From: Deinococcus marmoris DSM 12784
GTDB lineage: Bacteria; Deinococcota; Deinococci; Deinococcales; Deinococcaceae
Direction: 5' to 3'
Length of the DNA stretch: 13,456 bases
Assembly: GCF_000701405.1 (NCBI RefSeq)
Contig: NZ_JNIV01000108.1
Location: 1 to 13,456, forward strand
Under the pieces are notes generated by a model. The model saw only the letters and a list, made by a program, of their open reading frames with translations, was not told the origin of the DNA and did no database searches. The stretch's first letter is position 1. Every line of letters starts with the position of its first letter. Below are positions 6,409 to 13,170 of the stretch, one piece after another. Both the position numbers and the translations under genes were made by a program.

Positions 6409-6896
6409 AGGTCCACGACGGTTGCAAAGTTTGAGGCGGCTTTCCGGGCTTCGGGGGTTACGGAGAACATCCCACTGCGGTCGGCATCCAACAGTCGGCG
6501 CACTTCATACATCGCGGGGATACCGCCCCGGCTCATGTAGTCCATGGGGGTCTGCCCGGCGAAAGGATGCCGCCTGTTGGCGCGACTGACCCAGCCGTCG
6601 GCTGTGGCGTCGTCATACAGAATGTGCAGCGCCTTGTAGATGCCGACGACCAGACTCAGCCGGGTCAATTGATCCTGGGTCAGTTCAGGGCCGTTCCCTG
6701 TACGCGCGCGCTGCAAGCTGCGGGAGCTGAGGCCGAGCAGCCAGGCCTGCTGCTCCCGGTTCAGCTGCAGTTGTTCCAGCATGCGGATGCCGGCGGAAAG
6801 CCCCCGGGAGAGACGCTGGAGGGTTGCGGGATCGGTGATATCGGGAACCTGCTGGTTGAGCAGCGGCTCCCTGAGAGCGTGGGACACCCGGGACAT
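6405..6896 (-). CDS. Xre/MbcA/ParS-type antitoxin of the RES pair
   Basis: A 163-residue protein from ATG 6896, preceded by AAGGAG with a six-base spacer. Residues about 42-90 form an Xre-like DNA-binding region (LNREQQAWLLGLSSRSLQRA and the helix QLTRLSLVVGIYKAL). Residues about 98-138 match the toxin-binding C-terminal domain of the MbcA/ParS family (RANRRHPFAGQTPMDYM then GGIPAMYEVRRLLDA). It should bind and block the RES toxin and repress its own promoter through the repeats just upstream. The C-terminal 25 residues (SVTPEARKAASNFATVVDL) extend beyond the usual family end. The TGA overlaps the toxin start, giving translational coupling. Confidence 0.88.
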   Translation of the reverse strand: MSRVSHALREPLLNQQVPDITDPATLQRLSRGLSAGIRMLEQLQLNREQQAWLLGLSSRSLQRARTGNGPELTQDQLTRLSLVVGIYKALHILYDDATADGWVSRANRRHPFAGQTPMDYMSRGGIPAMYEVRRLLDADRSGMFSVTPEARKAASNFATVVDL

Positions 6897-6902
6897 AGAG
6901 AT

Positions 6903-6966
6903 CTCCTTCCGAGTCGTGTCGGACTCGTGTCCGAAGAGTATACGCCTACAGTCTGATATGTGTCCC
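6903..6966 (-). promoter_or_regulatory. Promoter, operator repeats and RBS of the RES-Xre operon
   Basis: Read on the minus strand, there is a -35-like GGGACA (6961-6966), an 18-base spacer and a -10-like TATACT (6937-6942). Between the -10 and the ribosome site (AAGGAG, 6903-6908) lie two tandem copies of (C)GACACGA[G/C]TC with an 11-bp repeat (6911-6933). These also form overlapping palindromes (CGGAC-ACGA-GTCCG and CGAGTC...GACTCG). The placement suits autorepression by the antitoxin. Confidence 0.6.
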
Positions 6967-7593
6967 GCCGAACTGGTGAAGCTTGTGGTACGCGGCGTAC
7001 TGATGTCTCGACGACTGGCAGCTGGTCTAAGCCCTTCAGCTTGAACATGGGCGCGAAAATATGCCGACTTTCCCCGTACTCAGTATATTTTAGAAGCAGG
7101 TGTGAGGGTGCAAGGACGTGCAGCAGGGCTTCGCCATGATTCTGATGGAACGGATCGATGAATGGTTCCGCCGGCGGCGCGAGTGTGAGAACACAACCAG
7201 TGCTTACGCCTGCAACCAATCTTTACTGCATTATGGTGAGTTGGAGGGGCGAGAGCGTCATGGCGATTCCTGAAAGGAGAGACAATTTTTTTGGAGTGAG
7301 CTTGCTGGAGGCCGGGTACCGCGTCACGTCTACGCATCATGCCGCAGCCCAGCCGTGCCCGTGCCACACCACATGATGCGCTCGTGGAAGCACGGTCAGA
7401 AACAAGCGTGTGGCGGCGAGTTCCGCCGCCCCATGCCCGGAGCACGACTGCTGACATGACCATTGATGTGCGGGAGCGGCCCCGGAGTCAGCCTGTGGGA
7501 GCACGGCCGCGCCCGCTGCAGCGTTTCTCGACGTCAGCACCGGCTTCCCAGTCATCTGATCCGGTCCAGCCACAACAGCCTGCCACCGGGGTC
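6967..7593. other. Roughly 630-bp intergenic region between TA pair and LuxR gene
   Basis: The frames are short, with unconvincing translations. The GC content is lower than average at 6930-7300 and there are A/T runs (TATATTTTAG near 7084, seven T near 7288). A GGAAC...GGTTCC inverted repeat flanks 7148-7171. An ORF at 7261-7376 has weak Shine-Dalgarno-like purines upstream but no recognisable protein. I see no RNA gene or repeat array. It may be decayed sequence. Confidence 0.4.
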
Positions 7594-7604
7594 TACACTG
7601 ATCT
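7594..7604 (+). promoter_or_regulatory. -10-like box directly before the LuxR start (leaderless transcript)
   Basis: TACACT (7594-7599) fits the TANNNT -10 pattern and ends five bases before ATG 7605. There is no Shine-Dalgarno. This arrangement is the leaderless promoter style common in Deinococcus. No good -35 is seen. Confidence 0.5.
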
Positions 7605-9914
7605 ATGAACCACCGGCCGGGGTCACCGCCGGGTGCGCTCGCCCCGCTGTATGGCCGCGAGCATGACCTGCGCCAATTGCTCAAATTGCTCCAGGATGGG
7701 GTACGCCTGCTCACGCTGCGCGGTCCCGGTGGGATCGGCAAGACCGCCCTGGTCCTGCATCTGGCCCACGCCTTCCGGCAACAGAGCGTGCCCCAGTTCG
7801 ATCACGTGCAGTTCATTGATCTCAGTGCCGTCCGCGAACCCGGTGGGGTCATGGGCCTGATCGCGGCGTCCCTGCCAGACCGTGGACTCCGGGGAGAACC
7901 CGAACGGTGCATCCATGACTTCGCGGCCCGCCGCCGCACCCTGCTGATCCTGGACAACTTCGAGCAACTTCTCCCTGCTGCCCCAGGACTGGGTGATCTC
8001 CTGGCCCGCACAGACACGCTGCAAATGGTGGTCACCAGCCGGGCGGCGCTGCGACTGCATGACGAGGTGGAGTACCCAGTCGAGCCACTGGGGCTGCCCC
8101 AGCGTGTCCGCGACGCCGCTTCAAGCGCGGCGGTGCAGTTGTTTGTCGCCCGCGTCCACGCCCTGAATCCCACCTTCGCGCTGAGTGAAACCAACGCCTT
8201 TCAGGTCACGCGGCTGTGCGAGGTGCTGGAGGGCGTGCCGCTGGCTCTGGAACTGGCGGCCATGCGCACCCGCAGCTACGCGCTGGGGGATCTGCTGACC
8301 CGCCTGGAACATCCGCTGGAGGTGCTCAAGGCGGACTTCCGGGACCGGCCCGAACGCCTGCGGTCCCTGCGGGCGACGGTGGAATGGAGCTATGAGCTGT
8401 TGGATGACCTCGACCGGGCAGTGTTCGAATGCTGCGCTGTGTTTAGCGGTCCGTTCAGTCCGCAAGCATTGGCCGGGGTCTGGGGATCGTCTGAAGTGCT
8501 GGAGCGCGCGGAAGCGCTGCTGGAACAGAGCCTGCTCCAACGGCTGGACACGCCGAGCACCCTGTGGAAGATGCTCCAACCTTTGCGGGAACTGGCCGTG
8601 GAACGCCTGAACGGCCACCCGCAAGAGGCCATCTGGCGAGAGCGACACGCGCGGCACTTTCTGGACATGCTCGAGGAGCTTCAACGTAACTGGCAGCACG
8701 AGACCGTGGACCGACGGGACGCCTTCCTGCCGCATTACCCGAACATCCGGTCTGGGATGGTCTGGGCCGTGGAGGGGCGCCACGCTGATCTCGCCTACCG
8801 CTATCTCGGCGCCATCGGCCGCCTGTGGTTGCCCTTCGGACTGCATGTGCAGGAGGCGCCGCTGGTGGACCGGGTGCTGGCCCTGCCCCCGCCGGCGGAC
8901 CGGGGCACCCTGCTCCGGGCACTGGAAATTACTGTGGACAACCTGGGCTTCACGGGGCAGTTCCAGGCTTGCGAGGCGCGGTTACAGGAGGTTCTGGCAC
9001 TGTGTGAAGCGCTGGGCGATGTGGAGAGTGCGGCCTGGGCCAGCGGCAATCTGGCCTACGTGATGCGTGACACCGGTCAGGGGGAACAGGCCTGGACCAT
9101 CACCCAGGACGTCATCCGTGAGCTGCGCGAACGGGTGGGCGATCATCCACCGACCCGCAAGCAGCAGATGCTGCGGGCCAGTGTCTACCTGGGCGGCGCA
9201 CTGGACCTGCTGGAAATGAACCGATATACAGACGCGCTGGATTATGCCCAGCTGGCTTGCAAGGACTTCGAGGCGGCGGTCAATCCGGTCTTCGTCCTGG
9301 AATCCAGGGTCATGGTGGGCCATTTGCTGGTGTATATGAACCGCCTGCCAGAGGCACGCCCCCTGCTGCTGTCCTGCCTGCACGACGCGGTGGCCCGGGG
9401 GTTCCGGGGGATGATCGACTCTACTCTGCGTCTGGGACTGACCCTGATCGCGGCTGAGCAGCGTGAATGGACAACGCTGATCCAGTTCGCAGCGTTCGTG
9501 AATGATCCCGACTGGGGCCGCTCGCAGAATTTGCCGGACCGCCGCTTGCGTCAGGATATGGCCCTGGCCAGGCAGGCGCTGGGCGAGACGGCGTATCAGC
9601 AGGCCTGGACGACAGGACTTCACCTGCAGGTGGCGGACGTGGTGGAACTGGCTGAGCGACTGGTTCAGGTGCTGATCTCGAAGGCCGCCCATCCTGAGTT
9701 GACGCCACGCGAAGTGGAGGTGCTGGCTCTGGTGGCTCAGGGCCACCCAGACCGAAAAGTGGCGCGTCTTCTCAACATCAGTCCCGGCACCGCGAGCAAG
9801 CACGTGGGTAACCTGCTGGGCAAGCTGGGCCTGCACAACCGTGTGGAACTGGCCCGCTGGGCCATCGCGCATGGTCTGGCGGACAGGGCAACGCCCGGGC
9901 CGCCCCCGCCGTGA
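7605..9914 (+). CDS. STAND-type LuxR-family transcriptional regulator (NB-ARC-like ATPase, HTH)
   Basis: A 769-residue protein. Residues about 15-300 form a STAND/NB-ARC-like ATPase. The Walker A is GPGGIGKT (40-47), the Walker B is TLLILDNFE (D117), the sensor is VVTSRAAL (R146) and the GxP box is LEGVPLALELAA (209-219). A winged-helix-like SLRATVEWSYELLDDLDRAV follows. Residues about 330-690 are helical repeats, probably TPR-like, typical of ligand- or partner-sensing. Residues 698-760 are a LuxR/GerE helix-turn-helix (LTPREVEVLALVAQGHPDRK ... LLNISPGTASKHVGNLLGKL). Such proteins oligomerise on a signal and activate transcription. The signal and targets are unknown. The two small exported-protein genes lie just downstream on the same strand and are possible targets (inference). 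ATG 7605 is chosen from the adjacent -10-like box; no Shine-Dalgarno. Confidence 0.9.
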   Translation: MNHRPGSPPGALAPLYGREHDLRQLLKLLQDGVRLLTLRGPGGIGKTALVLHLAHAFRQQSVPQFDHVQFIDLSAVREPGGVMGLIAASLPDRGLRGEPERCIHDFAARRRTLLILDNFEQLLPAAPGLGDLLARTDTLQMVVTSRAALRLHDEVEYPVEPLGLPQRVRDAASSAAVQLFVARVHALNPTFALSETNAFQVTRLCEVLEGVPLALELAAMRTRSYALGDLLTRLEHPLEVLKADFRDRPERLRSLRATVEWSYELLDDLDRAVFECCAVFSGPFSPQALAGVWGSSEVLERAEALLEQSLLQRLDTPSTLWKMLQPLRELAVERLNGHPQEAIWRERHARHFLDMLEELQRNWQHETVDRRDAFLPHYPNIRSGMVWAVEGRHADLAYRYLGAIGRLWLPFGLHVQEAPLVDRVLALPPPADRGTLLRALEITVDNLGFTGQFQACEARLQEVLALCEALGDVESAAWASGNLAYVMRDTGQGEQAWTITQDVIRELRERVGDHPPTRKQQMLRASVYLGGALDLLEMNRYTDALDYAQLACKDFEAAVNPVFVLESRVMVGHLLVYMNRLPEARPLLLSCLHDAVARGFRGMIDSTLRLGLTLIAAEQREWTTLIQFAAFVNDPDWGRSQNLPDRRLRQDMALARQALGETAYQQAWTTGLHLQVADVVELAERLVQVLISKAAHPELTPREVEVLALVAQGHPDRKVARLLNISPGTASKHVGNLLGKLGLHNRVELARWAIAHGLADRATPGPPPP

Positions 9915-9951
9915 GAGACCCGGCCTTGCGGCTGGACACGCCAGCGTCAGC

Positions 9952-9984
9952 CTGCCCGGGCCGGACGCCCGGCAGCTTTGTTCT
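9952..9984 (+). terminator. Probable intrinsic terminator after the LuxR gene
   Basis: CTGCCCGGGC (9952-9961) pairs with GCCCGGCAG (9967-9975) with one bulged base and the loop CGGAC. CTTTGTTCT follows. It is 37 bases after the LuxR stop. The weak T tract lowers confidence. Confidence 0.5.
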
Positions 9985-10130
9985 CCCGTGCCTTCCGGCC
10001 ACGGACTGGAGCCTACCGGATTCTGTCAGGGTCACCTGACTGCACCGTACCCAGTCCTGGCGATGTGCTTTGTCCCGGGAACGCGCACCCTGAAGGCATC
10101 AGCCCAGCGCTGATCTACGGCAGGAGCGGG

Positions 10131-10246
10131 GCACCACGCTCCCCGGATGTGCGGCAACGGTCCACTCCGTCTCTCTTCGCGCCGTCCCTGGTTCCGTCTG
10201 GAACGAGAGGCGCGGCGGCAGGTCTGGCCTGCCCTGGAGGATCACC
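10131..10246 (+). promoter_or_regulatory. Structured 5' leader, copy 1
   Basis: The 116 bases before the first small exported-protein gene recur almost unchanged at 10751-10864. Predicted pairing: CGCGCC (10178-10183) with GGCGCG (10209-10214), enclosing GTTCC-GTCT-GGAAC (10191-10204). A second hairpin, GGCAGGTC-T-GGCCTGCC (10217-10233), ends two bases before the ribosome site TGGAGG (10235-10240). No promoter is obvious inside. It looks like a cis-acting RNA or a shared regulatory block. Confidence 0.6.
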
Positions 10247-10615
10247 ATGCCCACCCTTCATACCTTCGTCCGCCGTACCTCGGCTGTGCTGCTGACCCTG
10301 GCCCTGCTGGGGGTGCCCAGCGCCCTTGCCCGGCAGGCGGACACACTGGGGACCCAGCTCAGCGCCATGTCCGGCACCGGGCTGATGGGAAGCGAATCCC
10401 AGCAGCGTATGGGTGCCCTGGACCTGGTGCTCCGCAAGGCGGGCTACCGCCTCGTGCGCTCGCAGCTGGTTGACGGCACCATGATCGCGCGCTGGTCCCA
10501 TCCGGAGCGCCGCACGTCAGTACTGGTCTTCGCGGGCTGGCAGGAGTCCGGCAACGCGTTCTCTGCGACTGAACTGACTGGCCTGATGCGCTGGAATGCA
10601 CCTCTCGCATTCTGA
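10247..10615 (+). CDS. Small exported protein, paralogue 1 (unknown function)
   Basis: A 122-residue protein. ATG 10247 follows TGGAGG by six bases. Residues 1-28 form a Sec-type signal peptide (RR, a hydrophobic VLLTLALLGVP core, cleavage after SALA). The mature part of about 94 residues has TLGTQLSAMSGTGL, LDLVLRKAGYR, WSHPERRTSVLVFAGWQESGNAFSATEL and a final MRWN. All of these recur in the protein at 10865, with close to half of the residues shared by eye. The mature part of paralogue 1 has no cysteine; paralogue 2 has one (C56). I do not recognise the family. It is likely periplasmic or secreted. The repeated sequence block upstream shows the two genes arose by tandem duplication. Confidence 0.75.
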   Translation: MPTLHTFVRRTSAVLLTLALLGVPSALARQADTLGTQLSAMSGTGLMGSESQQRMGALDLVLRKAGYRLVRSQLVDGTMIARWSHPERRTSVLVFAGWQESGNAFSATELTGLMRWNAPLAF

Positions 10616-10750
10616 GCGGCAGACACGGCGCGCACCGCTGGCACGTGAGCAAGGCGTGGAGCGCCCGATCTCGCGGCCTTACCGAACGGCCGTCTGTTCT
10701 GGACCCGCCATGCCGGAGCACACGAACCCACCGTGGACGACAGGAGCCCA

Positions 10751-10864
10751 GCACCACGCTCCCCGGATGTCCGGCAGCGGTCCACTCTTTCTCTCCGCGC
10801 CGTCTCTGGTTCCGTCTGGAACGGGAGGCGCGGCGGCAGGCCTGGCCTGCCCTGGAGGACCTTC
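10751..10864 (+). promoter_or_regulatory. Structured 5' leader, copy 2
   Basis: A near-identical copy of 10131-10246. CGCGCC (10796-10801) pairs with GGCGCG (10827-10832) around GTTCC-GTCT-GGAAC (10809-10822). Then comes GGCAGGCC-T-GGCCTGCC (10835-10851) and TGGAGG (10853-10858). The T-to-C change in the second hairpin turns a G-U pair into G-C, so the stem is preserved. All paired positions are kept between copies; differences fall mostly outside stems. Confidence 0.6.
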
Positions 10865-11254
10865 ATGTCCACGCTTAAGACGGCAGTCCGCCCTACCTCG
10901 TCCGCGCTGGTCCTGCTGGTCCTGCTGGCCTTTCCCGGTACCCTGGCCATCAGGCAAACTCCTGGTCCACCCGACACCCTGGCCACCCAGGTGAGCGCCA
11001 TGTCCGCAACAGGGCTGAAGCTCGCCGAGTGCGAGCAGCGCATGCAGACCCTGGGGACCATGCTGAGCCGGGCGGGGTACGTCTCCAGACGCGCCCACGT
11101 GGGCGCGGACACCGTCATGACCAGCTTGTGGTACCACCCACAGCATCACACGTCCGTTGTGGCGTTCTCGGGGTTGCGGGCGTCGGACAACGCCTTCTCA
11201 GCAGCCGAGATGGCCGGCGAGGTGCGCTGGAACGAACTCCTGGCCACGCCCTGA
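10865..11254 (+). CDS. Small exported protein, paralogue 2 (unknown function)
   Basis: A 129-residue paralogue of the protein at 10247. ATG 10865 lies six bases after TGGAGG. It has a signal peptide (hydrophobic SALVLLVLLAFPG, likely cleavage after TLA at residue 28) and a short proline-rich insert (QTPGPPDTLA). The shared core follows: TQVSAMSATGL, MLSRAGY, LWYHPQHHTSVVAFSGLRAS, NAFSAAEMAGEVRWNELL. Conserved items across the pair are the AGY turn, the H-P-x2-R/H-x-TSV strand and the NAFSA motif. The arrangement suggests one small globular domain exported from the cell. Function is unknown. It probably shares regulation with its paralogue through the repeated leader. Confidence 0.75.
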   Translation: MSTLKTAVRPTSSALVLLVLLAFPGTLAIRQTPGPPDTLATQVSAMSATGLKLAECEQRMQTLGTMLSRAGYVSRRAHVGADTVMTSLWYHPQHHTSVVAFSGLRASDNAFSAAEMAGEVRWNELLATP

Positions 11255-11592
11255 TCTGCTGTATGGCGAGGCTCGCTCCAGAACTTCAAGCCCATCCCTG
11301 ACAGCTTCCAACTCGCGGCACTCTGGCTGCCCAGCCATTCGTTCTGGAGCCTGTCACCCGGGTCACGTCCACGCTCAGCAGTTCTGCCAACAAGGCGGTC
11401 TTCTCTCACGCCCTGTCTGCCCTGGAAGCTGTTGATTCCCTGAGGACTCTGCCAAAAAAAGAGTCTGATCGAAGACAATCTCCGGAAGCATTGACCGCAA
11501 CGGACGAACCTCGGGGGCTTGCCCGCTGCGAGAGCCCATGGCGCAACCGACCGGAGCCTGTAAAGCAGTGTGACCTGCACACCAGGGGAACC
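11255..11592. other. 338-bp intergenic stretch, nothing convincing
   Basis: No frame gives a believable protein. A GACTCT...AGAGTC pair encloses a run of seven A (about 11443-11466) and could form a weak hairpin. There are no clear terminators or repeats. It may be decayed coding sequence. Confidence 0.35.
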
Positions 11593-11729
11593 ATGCGAAT
11601 GCGATTCTGACGGCTGCTCTGTCCGCCTTGCCCTGCACCAGCCCGGCGTCGGCGGCGCCGGTGCCCGACCCGTCGAAAGCCAGTGCTTTCGGCGGATGGC
11701 CTGCCACGCAGGTCCACAGGAGATCACCC
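11593..11729 (+). promoter_or_regulatory. Leader of the lipoprotein gene: micro-ORF and two hairpins
   Basis: ATG 11593 has AGGGG upstream but stops after five codons (MRMRF). A different frame then reads ILTAALSALPCTSPASAA, which looks like a signal peptide, and runs into the lipoprotein frame. This may be a frameshifted small exported gene or a leader peptide. Two hairpins follow: CGAAAGC-CAGT-GCTTTCG (11674-11691) and GGCCTGC-CAC-GCAGGTC (11698-11714). The ribosome site AGGAGA is at 11718-11723. The plan of two hairpins then RBS echoes the leaders at 10131 and 10751. Confidence 0.45.
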
Positions 11730-12260
11730 ATGAACACCCGCGCCATTGCCGCGGCCCTCACCCTGAGCGCGCTCACCGCCTGTGGAAGCACCAACCTCCC
11801 CGTTGGGTCAGCGCCACCTGCCCTGAGCGCCCTGAGAGTCAACAACATCCAGATCTCGGGGACTGCGGTCTACGACGTGAGCGGGAGCACTTGCCCGGCC
11901 CCTCCCAGCGGCTATGCCGACTTCGTGAGCTATCCGGGGCTCGTTCTGAGCGGCAGCTTGCAGGGCTGCTGGTACACGAAGGTCGACGCCTCCAGGACGA
12001 CACCGAGCGGTGTCTACCTGGAAACCGGGAGGGAAGTCTTCGTCGGCCGCCTGAATGGCGGACCGATCGGCGTGTTCGCGACGACCTATAAATTCGAGTC
12101 CAAGTTCTCCGGGAGCACGGAAATCTTTGGACGTTGCCAGCATCCCCTGGTGGCGGGCAGCGGAACCGGCGGTTTCGCGGGTGGCACCGGGCGCGTCGAC
12201 ATCAAGGACATCGTGGCTGATGGAAGCTACGTCTATCGGGGTCACATCAGCACCCGGTGA
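11730..12260 (+). CDS. Predicted lipoprotein, possible beta-barrel (calycin-like) domain
   Basis: A 176-residue protein. ATG 11730 is chosen over the open upstream frame because AGGAGA lies six bases before it and a clean lipoprotein signal follows. The signal is MNTRAIAAALTLSALTAC with lipobox LTAC and Cys18 as the lipidated residue. The mature protein is rich in Gly, Ser and beta-strand patterns and has three more cysteines. They lie in STCPAPPSGY, QGCWYTK and GRCQHPL. The ending GSGTGGFAGGTGRVDIKDIV, then YVYRGHI, resembles the last strands of allene-oxide-cyclase/DUF3224-type barrels, in which G.G.F.G.TG is common. The family assignment is tentative. It would be anchored at the outer face of a membrane. 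Confidence 0.7.
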   Translation: MNTRAIAAALTLSALTACGSTNLPVGSAPPALSALRVNNIQISGTAVYDVSGSTCPAPPSGYADFVSYPGLVLSGSLQGCWYTKVDASRTTPSGVYLETGREVFVGRLNGGPIGVFATTYKFESKFSGSTEIFGRCQHPLVAGSGTGGFAGGTGRVDIKDIVADGSYVYRGHISTR

Positions 12261-12282
12261 CCGATGGGCTCGGGGCTGGTGT

Positions 12283-12315
12283 AAAAGTGGCTCGCCATTG
12301 GCGAGCCATACTTTT
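12283..12315. terminator. Bidirectional intrinsic terminator between convergent genes
   Basis: GGCTCGCC-ATT-GGCGAGCC (12289-12307) forms an 8-bp perfect stem. It is flanked by AAAAGT on the left and ATACTTTT on the right, giving a U tract in both directions. It lies between the lipoprotein stop (12260) and the stop of the minus-strand DUF3995 gene (12315-12317). Confidence 0.85.
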
Positions 12316-12803
12316 CAACACGAATGCTGCTTTGCGCACTGGCAGGCCCCGAATGACACCCTCGCCGCCGACCAATTCTGGCCCCTGCACCTGAACGCCA
12401 GCACACCGTACAGGGCGGCCAGCACCAGGCACAGCGGGGTGTACAGCCGCGCATCGTTGCGGGCAAACGGACTGTCCCCAGCTTGCCGGGTCAGGCCAAC
12501 CTTGCGCCCATCCCCGACGGCCCGCAGCAGGAACACCAGGGTGGTCAGGCGCAGCGGCCAGCGCATCCGGGGAGAGTGGGCGTCCAGGGCGGCCGCGCTC
12601 ATGCACGCCAGCCCGGCCGCCACACCCAGCGTCATCATGGGAGACGGCGTGAACGCCGGCGCTCCGCTGTCTGCCTCAGGCAGGGCCGCCGTCAGACCCA
12701 CCGTTCCACCTGCGGCCCAGTACACATGCACCGCGGCGATGGTTCCCGTGAGCAGGGCGGCTCCGATGGAGACGGCACGGTAGGCAGTCGAAGGTCTGGT
12801 CAT
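12315..12803 (-). CDS. DUF3995-family membrane protein
   Basis: A 162-residue protein from ATG 12803. The frame is open upstream to 12896 but that part runs through the palindrome and is not convincing. No clear Shine-Dalgarno; GTG 12809 is an alternative start. Four membrane segments are seen at about residues 10-30, 57-73, 84-97 and 122-138. Family marks are AAVHVYWAAGGTVGLTAALP, the central FLLRAVGDGRKVGL and the last FARNDARLYTPLCLVLA. Function of the family is unknown; it is an inner-membrane protein. The tail (GACQCAKQHSC) has three Cys and extends past the usual end. It converges on the lipoprotein gene. Confidence 0.82.
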   Translation of the reverse strand: MTRPSTAYRAVSIGAALLTGTIAAVHVYWAAGGTVGLTAALPEADSGAPAFTPSPMMTLGVAAGLACMSAAALDAHSPRMRWPLRLTTLVFLLRAVGDGRKVGLTRQAGDSPFARNDARLYTPLCLVLAALYGVLAFRCRGQNWSAARVSFGACQCAKQHSC

Positions 12804-12835
12804 GGGCACATCACACCCTGCCCAGGGCTGCAAAA

Positions 12836-12884
12836 TGTCCCCATGCCGCGCTCCAGCCGACACCTGGAGCGCGGCATGGGGACA
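12836..12884. terminator. 21-bp perfect palindrome, likely minus-strand terminator
   Basis: Left arm 12836-12856 and right arm 12864-12884 are perfect reverse complements over 21 bases, with the seven-base loop CCGACAC. Read on the minus strand it follows the stop of the truncated gene (12916) and is followed by ATTTTG, fitting an intrinsic terminator. The arms are unusually long and perfect, so a REP-like or other repeated element is an alternative. Confidence 0.6.
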
Positions 12885-12915
12885 CAGGGAAGGCACTGCT
12901 GCCCTGCCTCCGCCG

Positions 12916-13096
12916 TCAGCCCAACACGATCTCGCTGAACAGCGCCATCTGCACTGCCACGTCGGCCTGCTGCGAATTCAGGGCCGGCCGTCCGCAGTCC
13001 CCGAAGGCCAGGCGGCCCCGCGCCGCCTCGTGGCAACAGACCTGCGCGACCGTTTCGCGCAGCCGGGCCATGCTCAGCCTGGCCCCGGGCAGCTTT
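12916..13096 (-). pseudogene. 3' remnant of an unrecognised gene cut by the IS701-type element
   Basis: A minus-strand frame runs from the IS junction to TGA 12916. It reads KLPGARLSMARLRETVAQVC, then CHEAARGRLAFGDCGRPALN, then SQQADVAVQMALFSEIVLG. Composition and codon use look genuinely coding, and the end is followed by the palindrome terminator. I do not recognise the family. The 5' part is missing because the insertion sequence begins at about 13097; the exact junction is uncertain. An internal ATG (13074) could start a short product, but no ribosome site supports that. Confidence 0.5.
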
Positions 13097-13120
13097 TCCT
13101 CAGTTCGACTTTGTCCATTT

Positions 13121-13160
13121 TTTCAGGCGGCGCTGAGAGAAATCTCAGCGCCGCCTGAAA
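13121..13160. repeat. 18-bp perfect inverted repeat with GAAA tetraloop at the IS end
   Basis: TTTCAGGCGGCGCTGAGA (13121-13138), loop GAAA, then TCTCAGCGCCGCCTGAAA (13143-13160). It ends about ten bases before the transposase start. It could act as a terminator or translation block that shields the transposase from outside transcription, or be part of the IS end recognised by the transposase. Confidence 0.7.
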
Positions 13161-13170
13161 CCATTTGGAG

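Noticed and set aside
5821..6540. Plus-strand ORF of 239 codons over the RES toxin
   Set aside because: Antisense shadow; RES and MbcA motifs are on the minus strand.
7158..7376. Small ORF of 72 codons between TA pair and LuxR gene
   Set aside because: Only weak Shine-Dalgarno-like purines, no motif, and no supporting neighbour; not enough to call.
8982..9872. Minus-strand ORF of 296 codons over the LuxR gene
   Set aside because: His/Gln-rich antisense shadow of a well-supported gene.
11406..11727. Minus-strand ORFs in the 11.4-11.7 kb stretch
   Set aside because: They overlap the lipoprotein leader in antisense, lack motifs and RBS, and have shadow-like composition.
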